From NCBI GenBank assembly GCA_003170275.1, contig PNAM01000060.1, forward strand, positions 1-59,337: 59,337 nt of DNA, given 5' to 3'. The notes under the pieces are model-generated. The model saw only the letters and a list, made by a program, of their open reading frames with translations. It was not told where the DNA came from and ran no database searches. A program made the translations under genes and the position numbers. Positions 15,879 through 23,576 of the stretch are shown here, piece after piece. The stretch's first letter is position 1, and each line of letters begins with the position of its first letter. This DNA is from Myxococcales bacterium. Its GTDB lineage: Bacteria; Myxococcota_A; Polyangia; Palsa-1104.

Positions 15879-16333
15879 TGAGGATCTGGGTCGACGCGGA
15901 CGCGGTGCCGAACGAGATCAAGGAGATCATCCTGCGCGCGGCGCAGCGGCTCAAGATCGAGACCATCCTGGTGGCCAACAAGAACGTGAGCGTCGGGCGC
16001 GGGCCGTTCGTGACCATGGTGCGCGTCACCCAGGGCCCCGACGTCGCCGACGCCTACATCGTCGACGAGAGCGCGCCGAGCGACTTCTGCGTCACCGCCG
16101 ACATCCCGCTCGCGTCGCTGCTGGTGGCCAAGGGCCTGACGGTGATCGACCCGCGCGGCGAGCAGTACGACGCTTCGAACGTGGGCGAGCGGCTGGCGGT
16201 GCGCGACTTCATGGCGGGCTTGCGCGAAGCGGGCGTGCAGACCTCGGGTCCGCCGCCGTTCAGCTCGAAGGCCAAGCAGAAGTTCGCCGCGCTGTTCGAC
16301 AGCCTGCTCACCCGGGCCCTGCGCCTTTCGTAG
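15878..16333 (+). CDS. YaiI/YqxD (UPF0178) family protein
   Basis: 151 residues. MRIWVDADAVPNEIKEII carries the family's N-terminal acidic WVDADACP-like motif, with VDADAVP in place of the usual Cys-containing form. VTADIPLASLLVAKGLTVIDPRGEQYD is the family's second block. The fold is PIN-like; the acidic residues may bind metal, but the biochemical role in bacteria is not established. The ATG overlaps the stop of the preceding broken lipoprotein frame (TGATG), so it could be read by coupling. Length and motif order are normal. Confidence 0.9.
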   Translation: MRIWVDADAVPNEIKEIILRAAQRLKIETILVANKNVSVGRGPFVTMVRVTQGPDVADAYIVDESAPSDFCVTADIPLASLLVAKGLTVIDPRGEQYDASNVGERLAVRDFMAGLREAGVQTSGPPPFSSKAKQKFAALFDSLLTRALRLS

Positions 16334-16359
16334 AAGGCGCATTTCGGTTAGGTTGTGGC

Positions 16360-17637
16360 GTGCTTGACGTCGAAGAGAAGCCGCGCCGCGCGTTCGTGCT
16401 CGCCGTTCAGCTGCCGCGCGTGTCCGACGACGAGTTCGCCGGATCGCTGATCGAGCTGCGCCAGCTCGCGCGCACGCTCGGCGTCGAGGTGGTCGGCACG
16501 CTCACGCAAAAGCGCAACTCGTTCGACGGCGCGGCCTATCTCGGCACCGGCAAGCGCACGGAGCTCAAGACGCTGGTCGGCCCGCCCGAAGCGCGCGCGG
16601 CCGAGCTGTTGCTGGTCGACCACGAGCTCAGCCCGTCGCAGGCGCGCACGCTCGAAGAGGAAATCGGCTGCGACGTGCTCGACCGCACGCAGGTGATCCT
16701 GGAGATCTTCCACCACCACGCGCGCTCGCGGGCGGCGCGCGCGCAGGTCGAGATCGTGCGGCTGCAGTACCTGGCGCCGCGCTTGCGCGAGAGCGGCAAG
16801 GGCAAGGATCGCCAGCGCGGCGGCATCGGCGGCAAGGGCGCGGGCGAGTCCAGCGTGGAGCTCGACCGGCGCAAGATCCGCGACCGCATCGCCGAGCTGA
16901 CCATCGAGCTCACCGCCATGGAGACCGAGCGCCGCACGCAGCGCGCGCGCCGCACCGCCAACGACGGGCTGCACCGCGTCGCGCTGGTCGGCTACACCAA
17001 CGCCGGCAAGTCGACCTGGATGCGCGCGCTCACCGGCTCGGAGGTGTACGTGGCCGACAAGCTGTTCGCCACGCTCGACACCACCGTGCGGCCGCTGATC
17101 CCCGAAGGCGTGCCGCGCGTGCTGGTCTCCGACACGGTCGGCTTCATCAAGAACCTGCCGCACGGCCTGGTCGCGTCGTTCAAGAGCACGCTCGACGAGG
17201 CGCTCGAGGCGTCGCTGCTGTTGCACGTGGTCGACGCGTCCGATCCCGGCTTCGAGCGTCAGCTCGACGTCACCCACGACGTGCTCGACGAGATCGGCGC
17301 CGGCAAGGTGCCGCGCCTGCTGGTCTTCAACAAGATCGATCTGGTCGCCGACGCACCGGTGATGCGCGACCAGCTGCTCGCGCGTTGGCCCGGCGCGCAG
17401 GTGCTCAGCGCCCGCAGCCCCGAGGATCTGATCACGCTGCGCACCGCGCTGATGGAGCACTTCTCGCGCGAGCTGGTCGAGGACGAGCTGCGCGTCGCCT
17501 GGAGCCAACAGCGCCTGCGCGGCGAGATCTTCGCCACCTGCCAGGTGCTCTCCGAGCGCGCCGACGACGACGCCGCCTTCTTCCGGGTGCGCGCCTCGCC
17601 CGAAGTCCTGGCGCGCCTGAAGACCCTGCTCGTCTAG
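16360..17637 (+). CDS. hflX: Ribosome-associated GTPase HflX
   Basis: 425 residues starting with GTG. The N-terminal HflX domain (RRAFVLAVQLP, YLGTGKRTELK, ELSPSQARTLEEEIGCDVLDRTQVILEIF) is followed by a Gly/Lys-rich loop (GKGKDRQRGGIGGKGAGES) and helical linker. The GTPase domain has Walker A GYTNAGKS, DTVGFIKNLPH as switch II/G3 and NKID as G4. HflX splits stalled or hibernating 70S ribosomes under stress. All motifs are intact. It converges with the TPR gene with a 4-base overlap at the stops. Confidence 0.95.
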   Translation: MLDVEEKPRRAFVLAVQLPRVSDDEFAGSLIELRQLARTLGVEVVGTLTQKRNSFDGAAYLGTGKRTELKTLVGPPEARAAELLLVDHELSPSQARTLEEEIGCDVLDRTQVILEIFHHHARSRAARAQVEIVRLQYLAPRLRESGKGKDRQRGGIGGKGAGESSVELDRRKIRDRIAELTIELTAMETERRTQRARRTANDGLHRVALVGYTNAGKSTWMRALTGSEVYVADKLFATLDTTVRPLIPEGVPRVLVSDTVGFIKNLPHGLVASFKSTLDEALEASLLLHVVDASDPGFERQLDVTHDVLDEIGAGKVPRLLVFNKIDLVADAPVMRDQLLARWPGAQVLSARSPEDLITLRTALMEHFSRELVEDELRVAWSQQRLRGEIFATCQVLSERADDDAAFFRVRASPEVLARLKTLLV

Positions 17638-18308
17638 GGTTTCGGCGAGGCGCAGAGCTCGCGTTCGCGGCCGCAGGCGTAGGGCTGGCCAGCGGCGCAC
17701 GCGGCGCGGAAGTTGGTGCACGCGCCGGCGGTGTCCTTGGTGGCGAGCGCGTATTCTGCGGCGGCTGCGTACGAGTCGACGCTGTGATCGCCGGTGACCG
17801 TGAGCGCCTCGACGTCGTGGCGCGCCTCTTCGAGCTGGCCCTTCTTGAGGTTGTACATCGTCGAGGCGGCCAGGCAGGTCGGGTTCGCCGGATCGAGCTG
17901 CAGGCACTCGCTCAGGTACGGGTGGAGCTCGTCCCACTGCCCGCGCCGGCTGAACGACGCGACCAGCGCCGAGCGGCACGAGGAGTCGTGGCGATCCGCG
18001 GCGAGACACTCGAGCGCCAGCTGGCGGGCCTTGTCCCACTCGCCGAGCTCGACCGACTTCCACGCCTGATCGCGCAACCCAGGCTCGGCCGCAGGCGCCA
18101 CCTCGGCGACGGGCGGCGACGGCGCGACCACGGCCGCGCTTGCCGTCGACGGCTCGGCGGGCGCCTCGTTGATCGGCTCGCTCGGCCCACCGCCGACGAA
18201 CGCCGGCACCGACGGTACGGGCGGCAATGGCAAGCGCGCCTCGACCAGCGCCCACCCCGCCAGAACGACGGTGCCTACCGCGAGGCCAAGAACCCCCAAT
18301 TCCCTCAT
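17634..18308 (-). CDS. Membrane-anchored TPR-like protein
   Basis: 224 residues: one N-terminal membrane helix (LGVLGLAVGTVVLAGWALVEA), a Pro/Ala linker to about residue 75, then helix pairs of TPR type (AWKSVELGEWDKARQLALECLAAD, LHPYLSECLQLDPANPTCLA) with several Cys and a Cys-rich C-terminal end (CTNFRAACAAGQPYACGRERELC). Probably periplasmic and a protein-binding scaffold. A TATAGT (18323-18318) ends 9 bases before the ATG without a ribosome site, suggesting a leaderless mRNA. No specific partner can be deduced. Confidence 0.7.
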   Translation of the reverse strand: MRELGVLGLAVGTVVLAGWALVEARLPLPPVPSVPAFVGGGPSEPINEAPAEPSTASAAVVAPSPPVAEVAPAAEPGLRDQAWKSVELGEWDKARQLALECLAADRHDSSCRSALVASFSRRGQWDELHPYLSECLQLDPANPTCLAASTMYNLKKGQLEEARHDVEALTVTGDHSVDSYAAAAEYALATKDTAGACTNFRAACAAGQPYACGRERELCASPKP

Positions 18309-18317
18309 TTCGCGCGG

Positions 18318-18323
18318 ACTATA
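18318..18323 (-). promoter_or_regulatory. -10 element of TPR gene
   Basis: TATAGT on the minus strand ends 9 bases before the ATG at 18308; no -35 match is found at normal distance. Confidence 0.4.
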
Positions 18324-18360
18324 CCAAACTCCCGCGTCAAGTCCCGCGGATTGCGCAGCG

Positions 18361-18897
18361 CTAGTTGAGCGGGCGCAGCCGCTCGGGCGACTGATAGCTC
18401 TTGGCCTTCTTCTTCTTCATCAGCTCGTCCCAGTCCTTCACCACCGGCTTCTTGCCGTCGCCGGAGCTCTCTTCTTCGCGCACGATCACCGGCTGCCCGA
18501 CGCGCAACGCGAACGACGTCGACTCGAAGCCCTGCAGGTGCGCCTGGTACAGCTCGATGACCTTGGTCTTGCGCTGCTCGAACGCGGGCTCGGCCGCCGG
18601 CTTGCCCTTGCACGCGCGCGTGTGCGAGTCGACGTCGAAGGTCAGCTCCCAGCGGTGCGTGGCGTCCTTCTCGATCAGGAAGAAGCCCTTGGGATCGGAC
18701 GCGTCGGCCGGCGTGCACAGCACCGCCACGCGCTCGAGCGCCGCATCCGCATCGAGGTTGGCGGTGTACCACTCGGCGACGTAGCGCTTGTCTTCGGTCG
18801 CCTCGCGCCGCGCGAAGTCTTGAAACGCCTTGTCGGGATCCTCGGCGTGCGCCGAACGAACGATCAGGAGCGACGCGAACAACAGGAGCTTGCCCAT
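18361..18897 (-). CDS. Hypothetical secreted protein
   Basis: 178 residues with a signal peptide (MGKLLLFASLLIVRSAHA) and a single alpha/beta domain: charged first half (EDPDKAFQDFARREATEDKRY), central strands (GFFLIEKDATHRWELTFDVD), and a Lys-rich end (LMKKKKAKSYQ). Two Cys (CTPADA and RACKGK) may form a disulfide. I recognise no family. It lies 30 bases after the small protein gene at 18928-19272 in the same direction and may be the last gene of that operon or stand alone. Confidence 0.65.
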   Translation of the reverse strand: MGKLLLFASLLIVRSAHAEDPDKAFQDFARREATEDKRYVAEWYTANLDADAALERVAVLCTPADASDPKGFFLIEKDATHRWELTFDVDSHTRACKGKPAAEPAFEQRKTKVIELYQAHLQGFESTSFALRVGQPVIVREEESSGDGKKPVVKDWDELMKKKKAKSYQSPERLRPLN

Positions 18898-18927
18898 ACG
18901 CTAAAGGCTACTCCCCCGCCCGGCCGA

Positions 18928-19272
18928 TCACCACAGCTTGCGCCGTTTGGTATCGACGCGGTGCTGCTGAAAGCTGTTCACCCACTTGACCAGCGACGGC
19001 CACCTGGCCGCGTCCACGTCCACCTTGGCGAGGTGGTCGACGATGTGGAACATCCCCTCGAGCTTGTCGCTGATCTCCTTGCCGAAGTTCTGCTTGGCCT
19101 GATCCATGCGCTTCTGCTTGGCCTTGTCGCTCATCGCCCGCGCGCCGCAGTACACGCCAAAGTCGTCCTGACCGATCTTGTCGAGCACGTAGGCCATCAC
19201 GTCGAGACCCTCCGGATTGTCGCGGAGGTAGTCGTTGATCCACTGCTGCATGAGTGTCTTGGTCGGTAACAT
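18928..19272 (-). CDS. Small hypothetical protein
   Basis: 114 residues, helical and basic (MLPTKTLMQQWINDYLRDN; KAKQKRMDQAKQNFGKEISDKLEGMFHIVDHL; ends TKRRKLW). No signal peptide or known motif. GAGG lies 5 bases before the ATG at 19272, which decides this start over the longer frame that runs through the DTW gene's shadow. It begins 8 bases after the DTW-domain gene stop and is therefore probably cotranscribed with it. Confidence 0.65.
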   Translation of the reverse strand: MLPTKTLMQQWINDYLRDNPEGLDVMAYVLDKIGQDDFGVYCGARAMSDKAKQKRMDQAKQNFGKEISDKLEGMFHIVDHLAKVDVDAARWPSLVKWVNSFQQHRVDTKRRKLW

Positions 19273-19280
19273 CGGTACCT

Positions 19281-20462
19281 CTATTGTTGCGCGCACAGAA
19301 CCCGAAGCAAGCCCACCAGCGCGGCCAGTCGCCGCCCGCCGCGCCCTTCGACGCCCAGCGGTGTCTCGCTCGCGCCAAACCGCTGCGTGCACGCCTCGAG
19401 CGTACCGACGCGGTGGCCGAGCGAGCGCACGATCTCGGCGCGCAATTCGACGCGCTTGACCGGCAGCGGCAACCCCTCGGCGGCGGCCAGCCTGACGTGG
19501 AACACGCCCCACTGCACGAGCACGTCGTCCGGGCGCACGAACGCCTGCCACGAACGGTGCCACTCGTCGATGGTGGCGCCGGCGAGCAGCCGCTCGGCGG
19601 GCACACCGATGTGCGACGCTGTCGACGGCGCGAGGTGGCGCGGCGCGACCAGCTGCTGGTACACCTCGCCGGTCGCCGGCCGGCAGGCCACGAACTGCAC
19701 GGTCTCGGAGTCGTGCCGCACGGGCGCGTGCACCGGCCAGCCGTTGGCCTCGCCCTGCACGCACACCAGGTTCGGCCAGTCGGCGACCAGCCGCGCGGCC
19801 AGCGACGGGCGCGCCGGCCGTTGCGCGCGTCGCGAGCGAAAATCGCGATGGCGGCCCGACTCGATCTCGGTCTGGAACCACTCTTGCCGCGCGACCATGG
19901 CGCGGAACGGATCGAGCAGGCGCTCGAACGGCCCGCGATCCGGCTCGAGCACGCCGAGCACCTCGGCCAGCGCTTCGATGGTCGAGACGCAGAACTCCGC
20001 CGGCTGGCGGCGGATGCGATAGTCGCTCGGGCGCGCCGGCGTGAAGGCCACCCGCGGCAGCGCCGCCAGCGCCGGGTTCAGGCGCAACAGCTTGCCCGCC
20101 TGCGACCAGGTCCCGTCGAGCACCACCAACGTGACCGGCGCGCCGCGCGGCAGCTGGCGCACGTCGAGCGCCTGGGCCCCGGGGAACAGGACGTAGCTCG
20201 CGCTCGCGGCGGCCAGCTCGGACGCGACCACCGCATCGGTCGAGAAGTCGAGGCCCACGCGCAGCACCGAGTTCGGCAGCGACAGGTGCGCCATGCGCGC
20301 GGTGCCGATCGCCATGTGCTGCTCGCGCGGATGCTGCAGCACCAGCACGCGCGTGCGCGTCTCGAGCACCGGCAGGTGCGCGCAGTAGCACACCGACACC
20401 GGCCGGCGACAGTGATCGCACACCGCGCGCGCCGCCTTGAGCAAGAGCGCGGGCGGGCTCAT
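19281..20462 (-). CDS. DTW-domain tRNA aminocarboxypropyltransferase with C-terminal extension
   Basis: 393 residues. The N-terminal half is a DTW domain: Cys cluster CDHCRRPVSVCYC, LVLQHPREQHMAIGTARM, and the DTW-type motif VVLDGTWSQAGKLLRLNPAL followed by SDYRIRRQP. TapT-type enzymes use S-adenosylmethionine to place the acp group on uridine in tRNA. The C-terminal half (about 200-393) is an extra domain with no name that I know, longer than the usual 200-240 residue family members. Its ATG overlaps the stop of the methylase-like gene by 4 bases (ATGA), so the two are translationally coupled and may act on the same RNA. Confidence 0.85.
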   Translation of the reverse strand: MSPPALLLKAARAVCDHCRRPVSVCYCAHLPVLETRTRVLVLQHPREQHMAIGTARMAHLSLPNSVLRVGLDFSTDAVVASELAAASASYVLFPGAQALDVRQLPRGAPVTLVVLDGTWSQAGKLLRLNPALAALPRVAFTPARPSDYRIRRQPAEFCVSTIEALAEVLGVLEPDRGPFERLLDPFRAMVARQEWFQTEIESGRHRDFRSRRAQRPARPSLAARLVADWPNLVCVQGEANGWPVHAPVRHDSETVQFVACRPATGEVYQQLVAPRHLAPSTASHIGVPAERLLAGATIDEWHRSWQAFVRPDDVLVQWGVFHVRLAAAEGLPLPVKRVELRAEIVRSLGHRVGTLEACTQRFGASETPLGVEGRGGRRLAALVGLLRVLCAQQ

Positions 20463-21142
20463 CGCGCCTCCTTTGCGAGCGGCTCGCCGGGGCGCTCGAG
20501 ATCGATCTGCAGCGTGCGCGCGCTCTTGCACATGCGCGTCGAGTGATCGACGCCCACCGCGTCGAGCCCGAGCGCGTTGGCCACCGCCAGCACCGTCCCC
20601 CAGCCGCAGAACGGATCGACCACCGTGCGAGTGGTGGTTTCGTTGCGCACGAAGCGGCACGCCTCGACGCACGCGTTGACGCCCATCGCCTTGCGCCCCG
20701 GTTTGAAGCCGCCGTCGGGCAGCACGTCCGCGGTGCCGCTGCGTGGCGCCGGCCGCGGGGTGCGCGCGAACCCGAGCAGGTGTGCGTAGCTGGCGCGCCC
20801 GAACGTGACCGTGCCCGCCGGCAGCCGGCACACGATCCTGTGGAACAAGAGCGTCATGCCCGCCTGCTCGGCGCCGCGCGAGACCAGCGCGCCCTTGTCC
20901 ACCCACACGCCCGCGCGGCGGATGTCGCTCTGAAAAAAGATCGCCACCCCCTCGTCGGGCACGCCCGCCATGCACAGCGCCGCCGCGTCGACGAACCAGC
21001 TGCGCCACCCGTCGAGCCCGAGCCCCGGCAGCTCCGAGACGTCCGGCAGCGAGGTCACCACGCTGGCGCCCGCGAGCCGGCCTTCGCCCCGCAACCACGC
21101 GATCGCCTCCGCGTGGTGAACCACCCGATTCGGCAGCGCCAC
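20459..21142 (-). CDS. SAM-dependent methylase-like protein (DPFCGWGT motif)
   Basis: 227 residues from GTG 21142. The C-terminal part has a Rossmann SAM-binding motif VVDPFCGWGTVLAVANALGLDAVGVD, as in Trm11-like RNA methylases and N6-adenine DNA methylases. A catalytic (N/D)PPY is not visible, so catalytic activity is uncertain. The N-terminal half (ALPNRVVHHAEAIAWL, FVDAAALCMAGVPDEGVAIFFQSDI) fits a degenerate alpha/beta domain. It lies directly after the GNAT gene (2-base gap) and overlaps the DTW gene by 4 bases. Together with DTW it suggests an RNA-modifying operon. Confidence 0.75.
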   Translation of the reverse strand: MALPNRVVHHAEAIAWLRGEGRLAGASVVTSLPDVSELPGLGLDGWRSWFVDAAALCMAGVPDEGVAIFFQSDIRRAGVWVDKGALVSRGAEQAGMTLLFHRIVCRLPAGTVTFGRASYAHLLGFARTPRPAPRSGTADVLPDGGFKPGRKAMGVNACVEACRFVRNETTTRTVVDPFCGWGTVLAVANALGLDAVGVDHSTRMCKSARTLQIDLERPGEPLAKEAR

Positions 21143-21144
21143 GA

Positions 21145-21999
21145 CTACCCCGAGGCGGCTTTGTCGATCGGCCGGCGCAGCTCGACCTGGCTCACCTTGG
21201 AGTGGTGGAACCCGGCCGCCTTGAAGAACCCGTCCCACATTCCCTCCGGACACCACGGCGGCAGGATCACCCGCTTGGCGCCGAGCGCCTTCATCGCGCC
21301 GGCCAGCACCGCCGAGCCGAGCCCGCGCCGCCGAGCCTCGGCGCGCACCACGAACGCGCGCACCTTCATCGTGCCGTCGTCGAGCAGCCGCACGATGCAG
21401 TAGGCGGCGTGATCGTGCTCGAACGCGCGATAGGGCGGCACCAGGTTGGCGATCGACTCCGGCGCGAGCTGCCACGGAAGATCCTTCTCCGCGTTGTGCG
21501 CGCAGGCCCACGCCGCGTGGCGCAGCGGGCGCTCGACCACGTTGCGCGACGGATCCTTGGTCAGCACGTTCGGATGATCGCGCTCCCAGCCGACCAGCCG
21601 CCGCCACGAATGAAACCCCGACGACTTGTACAGCCGCAGCGCGGGGATGTTGTCGTCGATCACCTCGACCACCAGCTTGAGGTCGCCGTGCGCGCGCCCG
21701 CCGGCCAGCACCGCGTCGATCAGCGAGCGGCCGACCTTCTGCTTGCGCGCCTCGGGCAGCACGCCCAGGCTGTCGATGCGCGAAAACCCGCCGCGCCGCG
21801 CGATCATCGCGCTCCCGACGTCCTGTTTGTGCAGCATGGCGATCCACGACGCGCCCAGATCGATCGCGTCGACTGCCAGCCGGCGCGCCAGCTCCGACGG
21901 ATCGCGGCCGAGTGGAAACGCGTAGTCGACGGTGGCGAGCGCCTGCAATTCAGCCAATTGCGGAAGCGACCGTTCCAGGGCGGGGACCAGCTCAATCAC
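21145..21999 (-). CDS. Tandem GNAT acetyltransferase
   Basis: 284 residues with two GNAT-like halves. The first (about 1-140) carries the acetyl-CoA binding segment LGVLPEARKQKVGRSLIDAVL and LVVEVIDDNIPALRLYKSSGFHSW. The second (about 150-284) carries VRAEARRRGLGSAVLAGAMKAL and ends with VILPPWCPEG... FFKAAGFHHSK. Both halves keep the Arg/Gln-x-x-Gly-x-Gly/Ala type motif, so both may bind acetyl-CoA. The substrate is unknown. GTG start at 21999. It is first in a run of tightly spaced genes down to 18928. Confidence 0.85.
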   Translation of the reverse strand: MIELVPALERSLPQLAELQALATVDYAFPLGRDPSELARRLAVDAIDLGASWIAMLHKQDVGSAMIARRGGFSRIDSLGVLPEARKQKVGRSLIDAVLAGGRAHGDLKLVVEVIDDNIPALRLYKSSGFHSWRRLVGWERDHPNVLTKDPSRNVVERPLRHAAWACAHNAEKDLPWQLAPESIANLVPPYRAFEHDHAAYCIVRLLDDGTMKVRAFVVRAEARRRGLGSAVLAGAMKALGAKRVILPPWCPEGMWDGFFKAAGFHHSKVSQVELRRPIDKAASG

Positions 22000-22043
22000 G
22001 GGAGCACGATACTACGAGCGCGCGCGCCGGGGGATGACCATCT

Positions 22044-22274
22044 CTACGAATCGTCCGACAGCTCGGCCACCGTCGCCAGGAGCTTGGCCGCGGTGCCCGC
22101 GCTCACCGGCATCCCGTCCACCGTCGCGATGATCAGCCCCTTGTCGCACGCCTGGCAGCGGTCCAGGCAGTCCTTGACCACCAGCGTGTGCTCTTGATCG
22201 CGCAGCGACGAGAGCAAAGGCTTTTGCTCCGGCCCCAGGCGCTCGATCGCTTTCTTGCACAATTGAATGATCAC
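22044..22274 (-). CDS. Small Cys-motif protein resembling DUF1450
   Basis: 76 residues from GTG. The core VVKDCLDRCQACDKGLIIATVDGMPVSAGTAAKLL resembles the Cys-x3-Cys-x2-Cys pattern followed by a beta-hairpin of the DUF1450/YuzB-type small proteins, so metal or Fe-S binding is possible. The partner and role are unknown. It is divergent from the gene at 22304 with only 29 bases between, and lies 44 bases ahead of the GNAT gene. Confidence 0.6.
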   Translation of the reverse strand: MIIQLCKKAIERLGPEQKPLLSSLRDQEHTLVVKDCLDRCQACDKGLIIATVDGMPVSAGTAAKLLATVAELSDDS

Positions 22275-22303
22275 GCCCTCGATCTACCACGTACAGTTGC
22301 GGC

Positions 22304-22615
22304 ATGGACGCGATCGAGGAAGCGCTCGCGCTGGCGCGCCGCCTGCCGGTCAAGGCGGTCACCACGCTGTTCGAGCGCTACGGCAAGCCGCTGGCGGTCG
22401 ACGTGCCGCCGCTCGAGCCGGACGATCAGCGCGCCGAGCTCGCGCTCGAGGACGGCTCGACCGCGACGGTGCGCGCGCTGCAGGTGCGCCTGCCGGTGGA
22501 CGTGATCGGCAACGACTGGTTCGTGCTCGAGACCGCCGGCGCCGAGCCGCTGGCGATGCCCGGCCCGCTGTTCGCCGCGGCGCTGGCCGCGCTGTCGCGA
22601 GCCAAGCATGTGTGA
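22304..22615 (+). CDS. Small hypothetical protein
   Basis: 103 residues, alpha/beta, acidic middle (PPLEPDDQRAELALEDGSTATVRAL), no motif that I recognise. It overlaps the following glutamine amidotransferase gene by 8 bases, so the two are almost certainly coupled. Divergent from the DUF1450-like gene. Confidence 0.65.
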   Translation: MDAIEEALALARRLPVKAVTTLFERYGKPLAVDVPPLEPDDQRAELALEDGSTATVRALQVRLPVDVIGNDWFVLETAGAEPLAMPGPLFAAALAALSRAKHV

Positions 22616-23390
22616 GCTGCTCGGGATGGAGTGCAACGTCCCCACCGACATCGTGTTCTCGTTCCACGCGCTGTCGCTGCGCGGCGGACTGAAGGGCCCG
22701 CACTCCGACGGCTGGGGCCTGGCGCTGTACGAGCGCCACGCGGCGCGCGTGTTCCTCGAGCCGCGCGCGGCGGCGCACTCCGAGCTGGCGCGTTACGTGC
22801 GCGAGAACCCGATCAAGACGCTGCTGGCGATCGCGCACGTGCGGCGCAAGACGCGCGGCGCGGTGTCGCTCGAGAACACCCACCCGTTCATGCGCGAGCT
22901 GTGGGGGCGCCACTTCGTGTTCGCGCACAACGGCACGGTGCGGCGCGTGCGCCATCTGCCGACCGGACGCTTCCATCCGATCGGGCGCACCGACTCGGAG
23001 CACGCGTTCTGCGCGCTGCTCCATGTGCTGCAGCGCGATCACAAATCGTACCCGCGCGACCGCGAGAAGCTGTGGCGCGCGATCGCCCGGGCGGCGGGCG
23101 AGATCGGCCAGCACGGCACCTTCAACTTCCTGCTCGCCGACGGCGAGCACCTGTACGCGCGCTGCGCCACCCGGCTCCACTATCTGATCCGCAAGGCGCC
23201 GTTTCGCACCGCGACGCTCGCCGACGACGATCTGACGGTCGACTTCTCGTCGCTGACTACGCCGCGCGATCGGGTCGCGGTGGTGGCCACCGTGCCGCTC
23301 ACCCGCGACGAGCCGTGGACCACCGGCGTGCCCGGCGAGCTGTGGGTGTTTCGCAAGGGACGCCTGCGCGCGACGTTGAAGTCCACGTAG
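22608..23390 (+). CDS. Class II glutamine amidotransferase (YafJ-like)
   Basis: 260 residues. Cys2 after Met removal is the expected N-terminal nucleophile (MCELLGMECNVP), and the Ntn-hydrolase pattern continues with RGGLKGPHSDGWGLALY, LAIAHVRRKTRGAVSLENTHPF and FVFAHNGTVRRV, which shape the glutamine pocket (Arg, Asn-Gly). It lacks a synthetase or PRPP domain, so it belongs to the stand-alone YafJ-type group that releases ammonia from glutamine or a gamma-glutamyl compound. The physiological acceptor is unknown. It overlaps the upstream small gene. Confidence 0.9.
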   Translation: MCELLGMECNVPTDIVFSFHALSLRGGLKGPHSDGWGLALYERHAARVFLEPRAAAHSELARYVRENPIKTLLAIAHVRRKTRGAVSLENTHPFMRELWGRHFVFAHNGTVRRVRHLPTGRFHPIGRTDSEHAFCALLHVLQRDHKSYPRDREKLWRAIARAAGEIGQHGTFNFLLADGEHLYARCATRLHYLIRKAPFRTATLADDDLTVDFSSLTTPRDRVAVVATVPLTRDEPWTTGVPGELWVFRKGRLRATLKST

Positions 23391-23576
23391 CCGCGAGCGC
23401 GCCTACACGGCACCACAGCTCCCGACGCTGTCACCGCAACCGCTCGACGGCAGCGCAACCCCGCGAGTGCAAACCGCTCGTCGGTAGGTTGCACCCGAAC
23501 GGAGCGCCGGCGCGCGAAAACCCGCGGCGCGCCTGGCGTGCGCTCGCTGGCCCCTTCCTTGCTGAGCAACGCGCGC

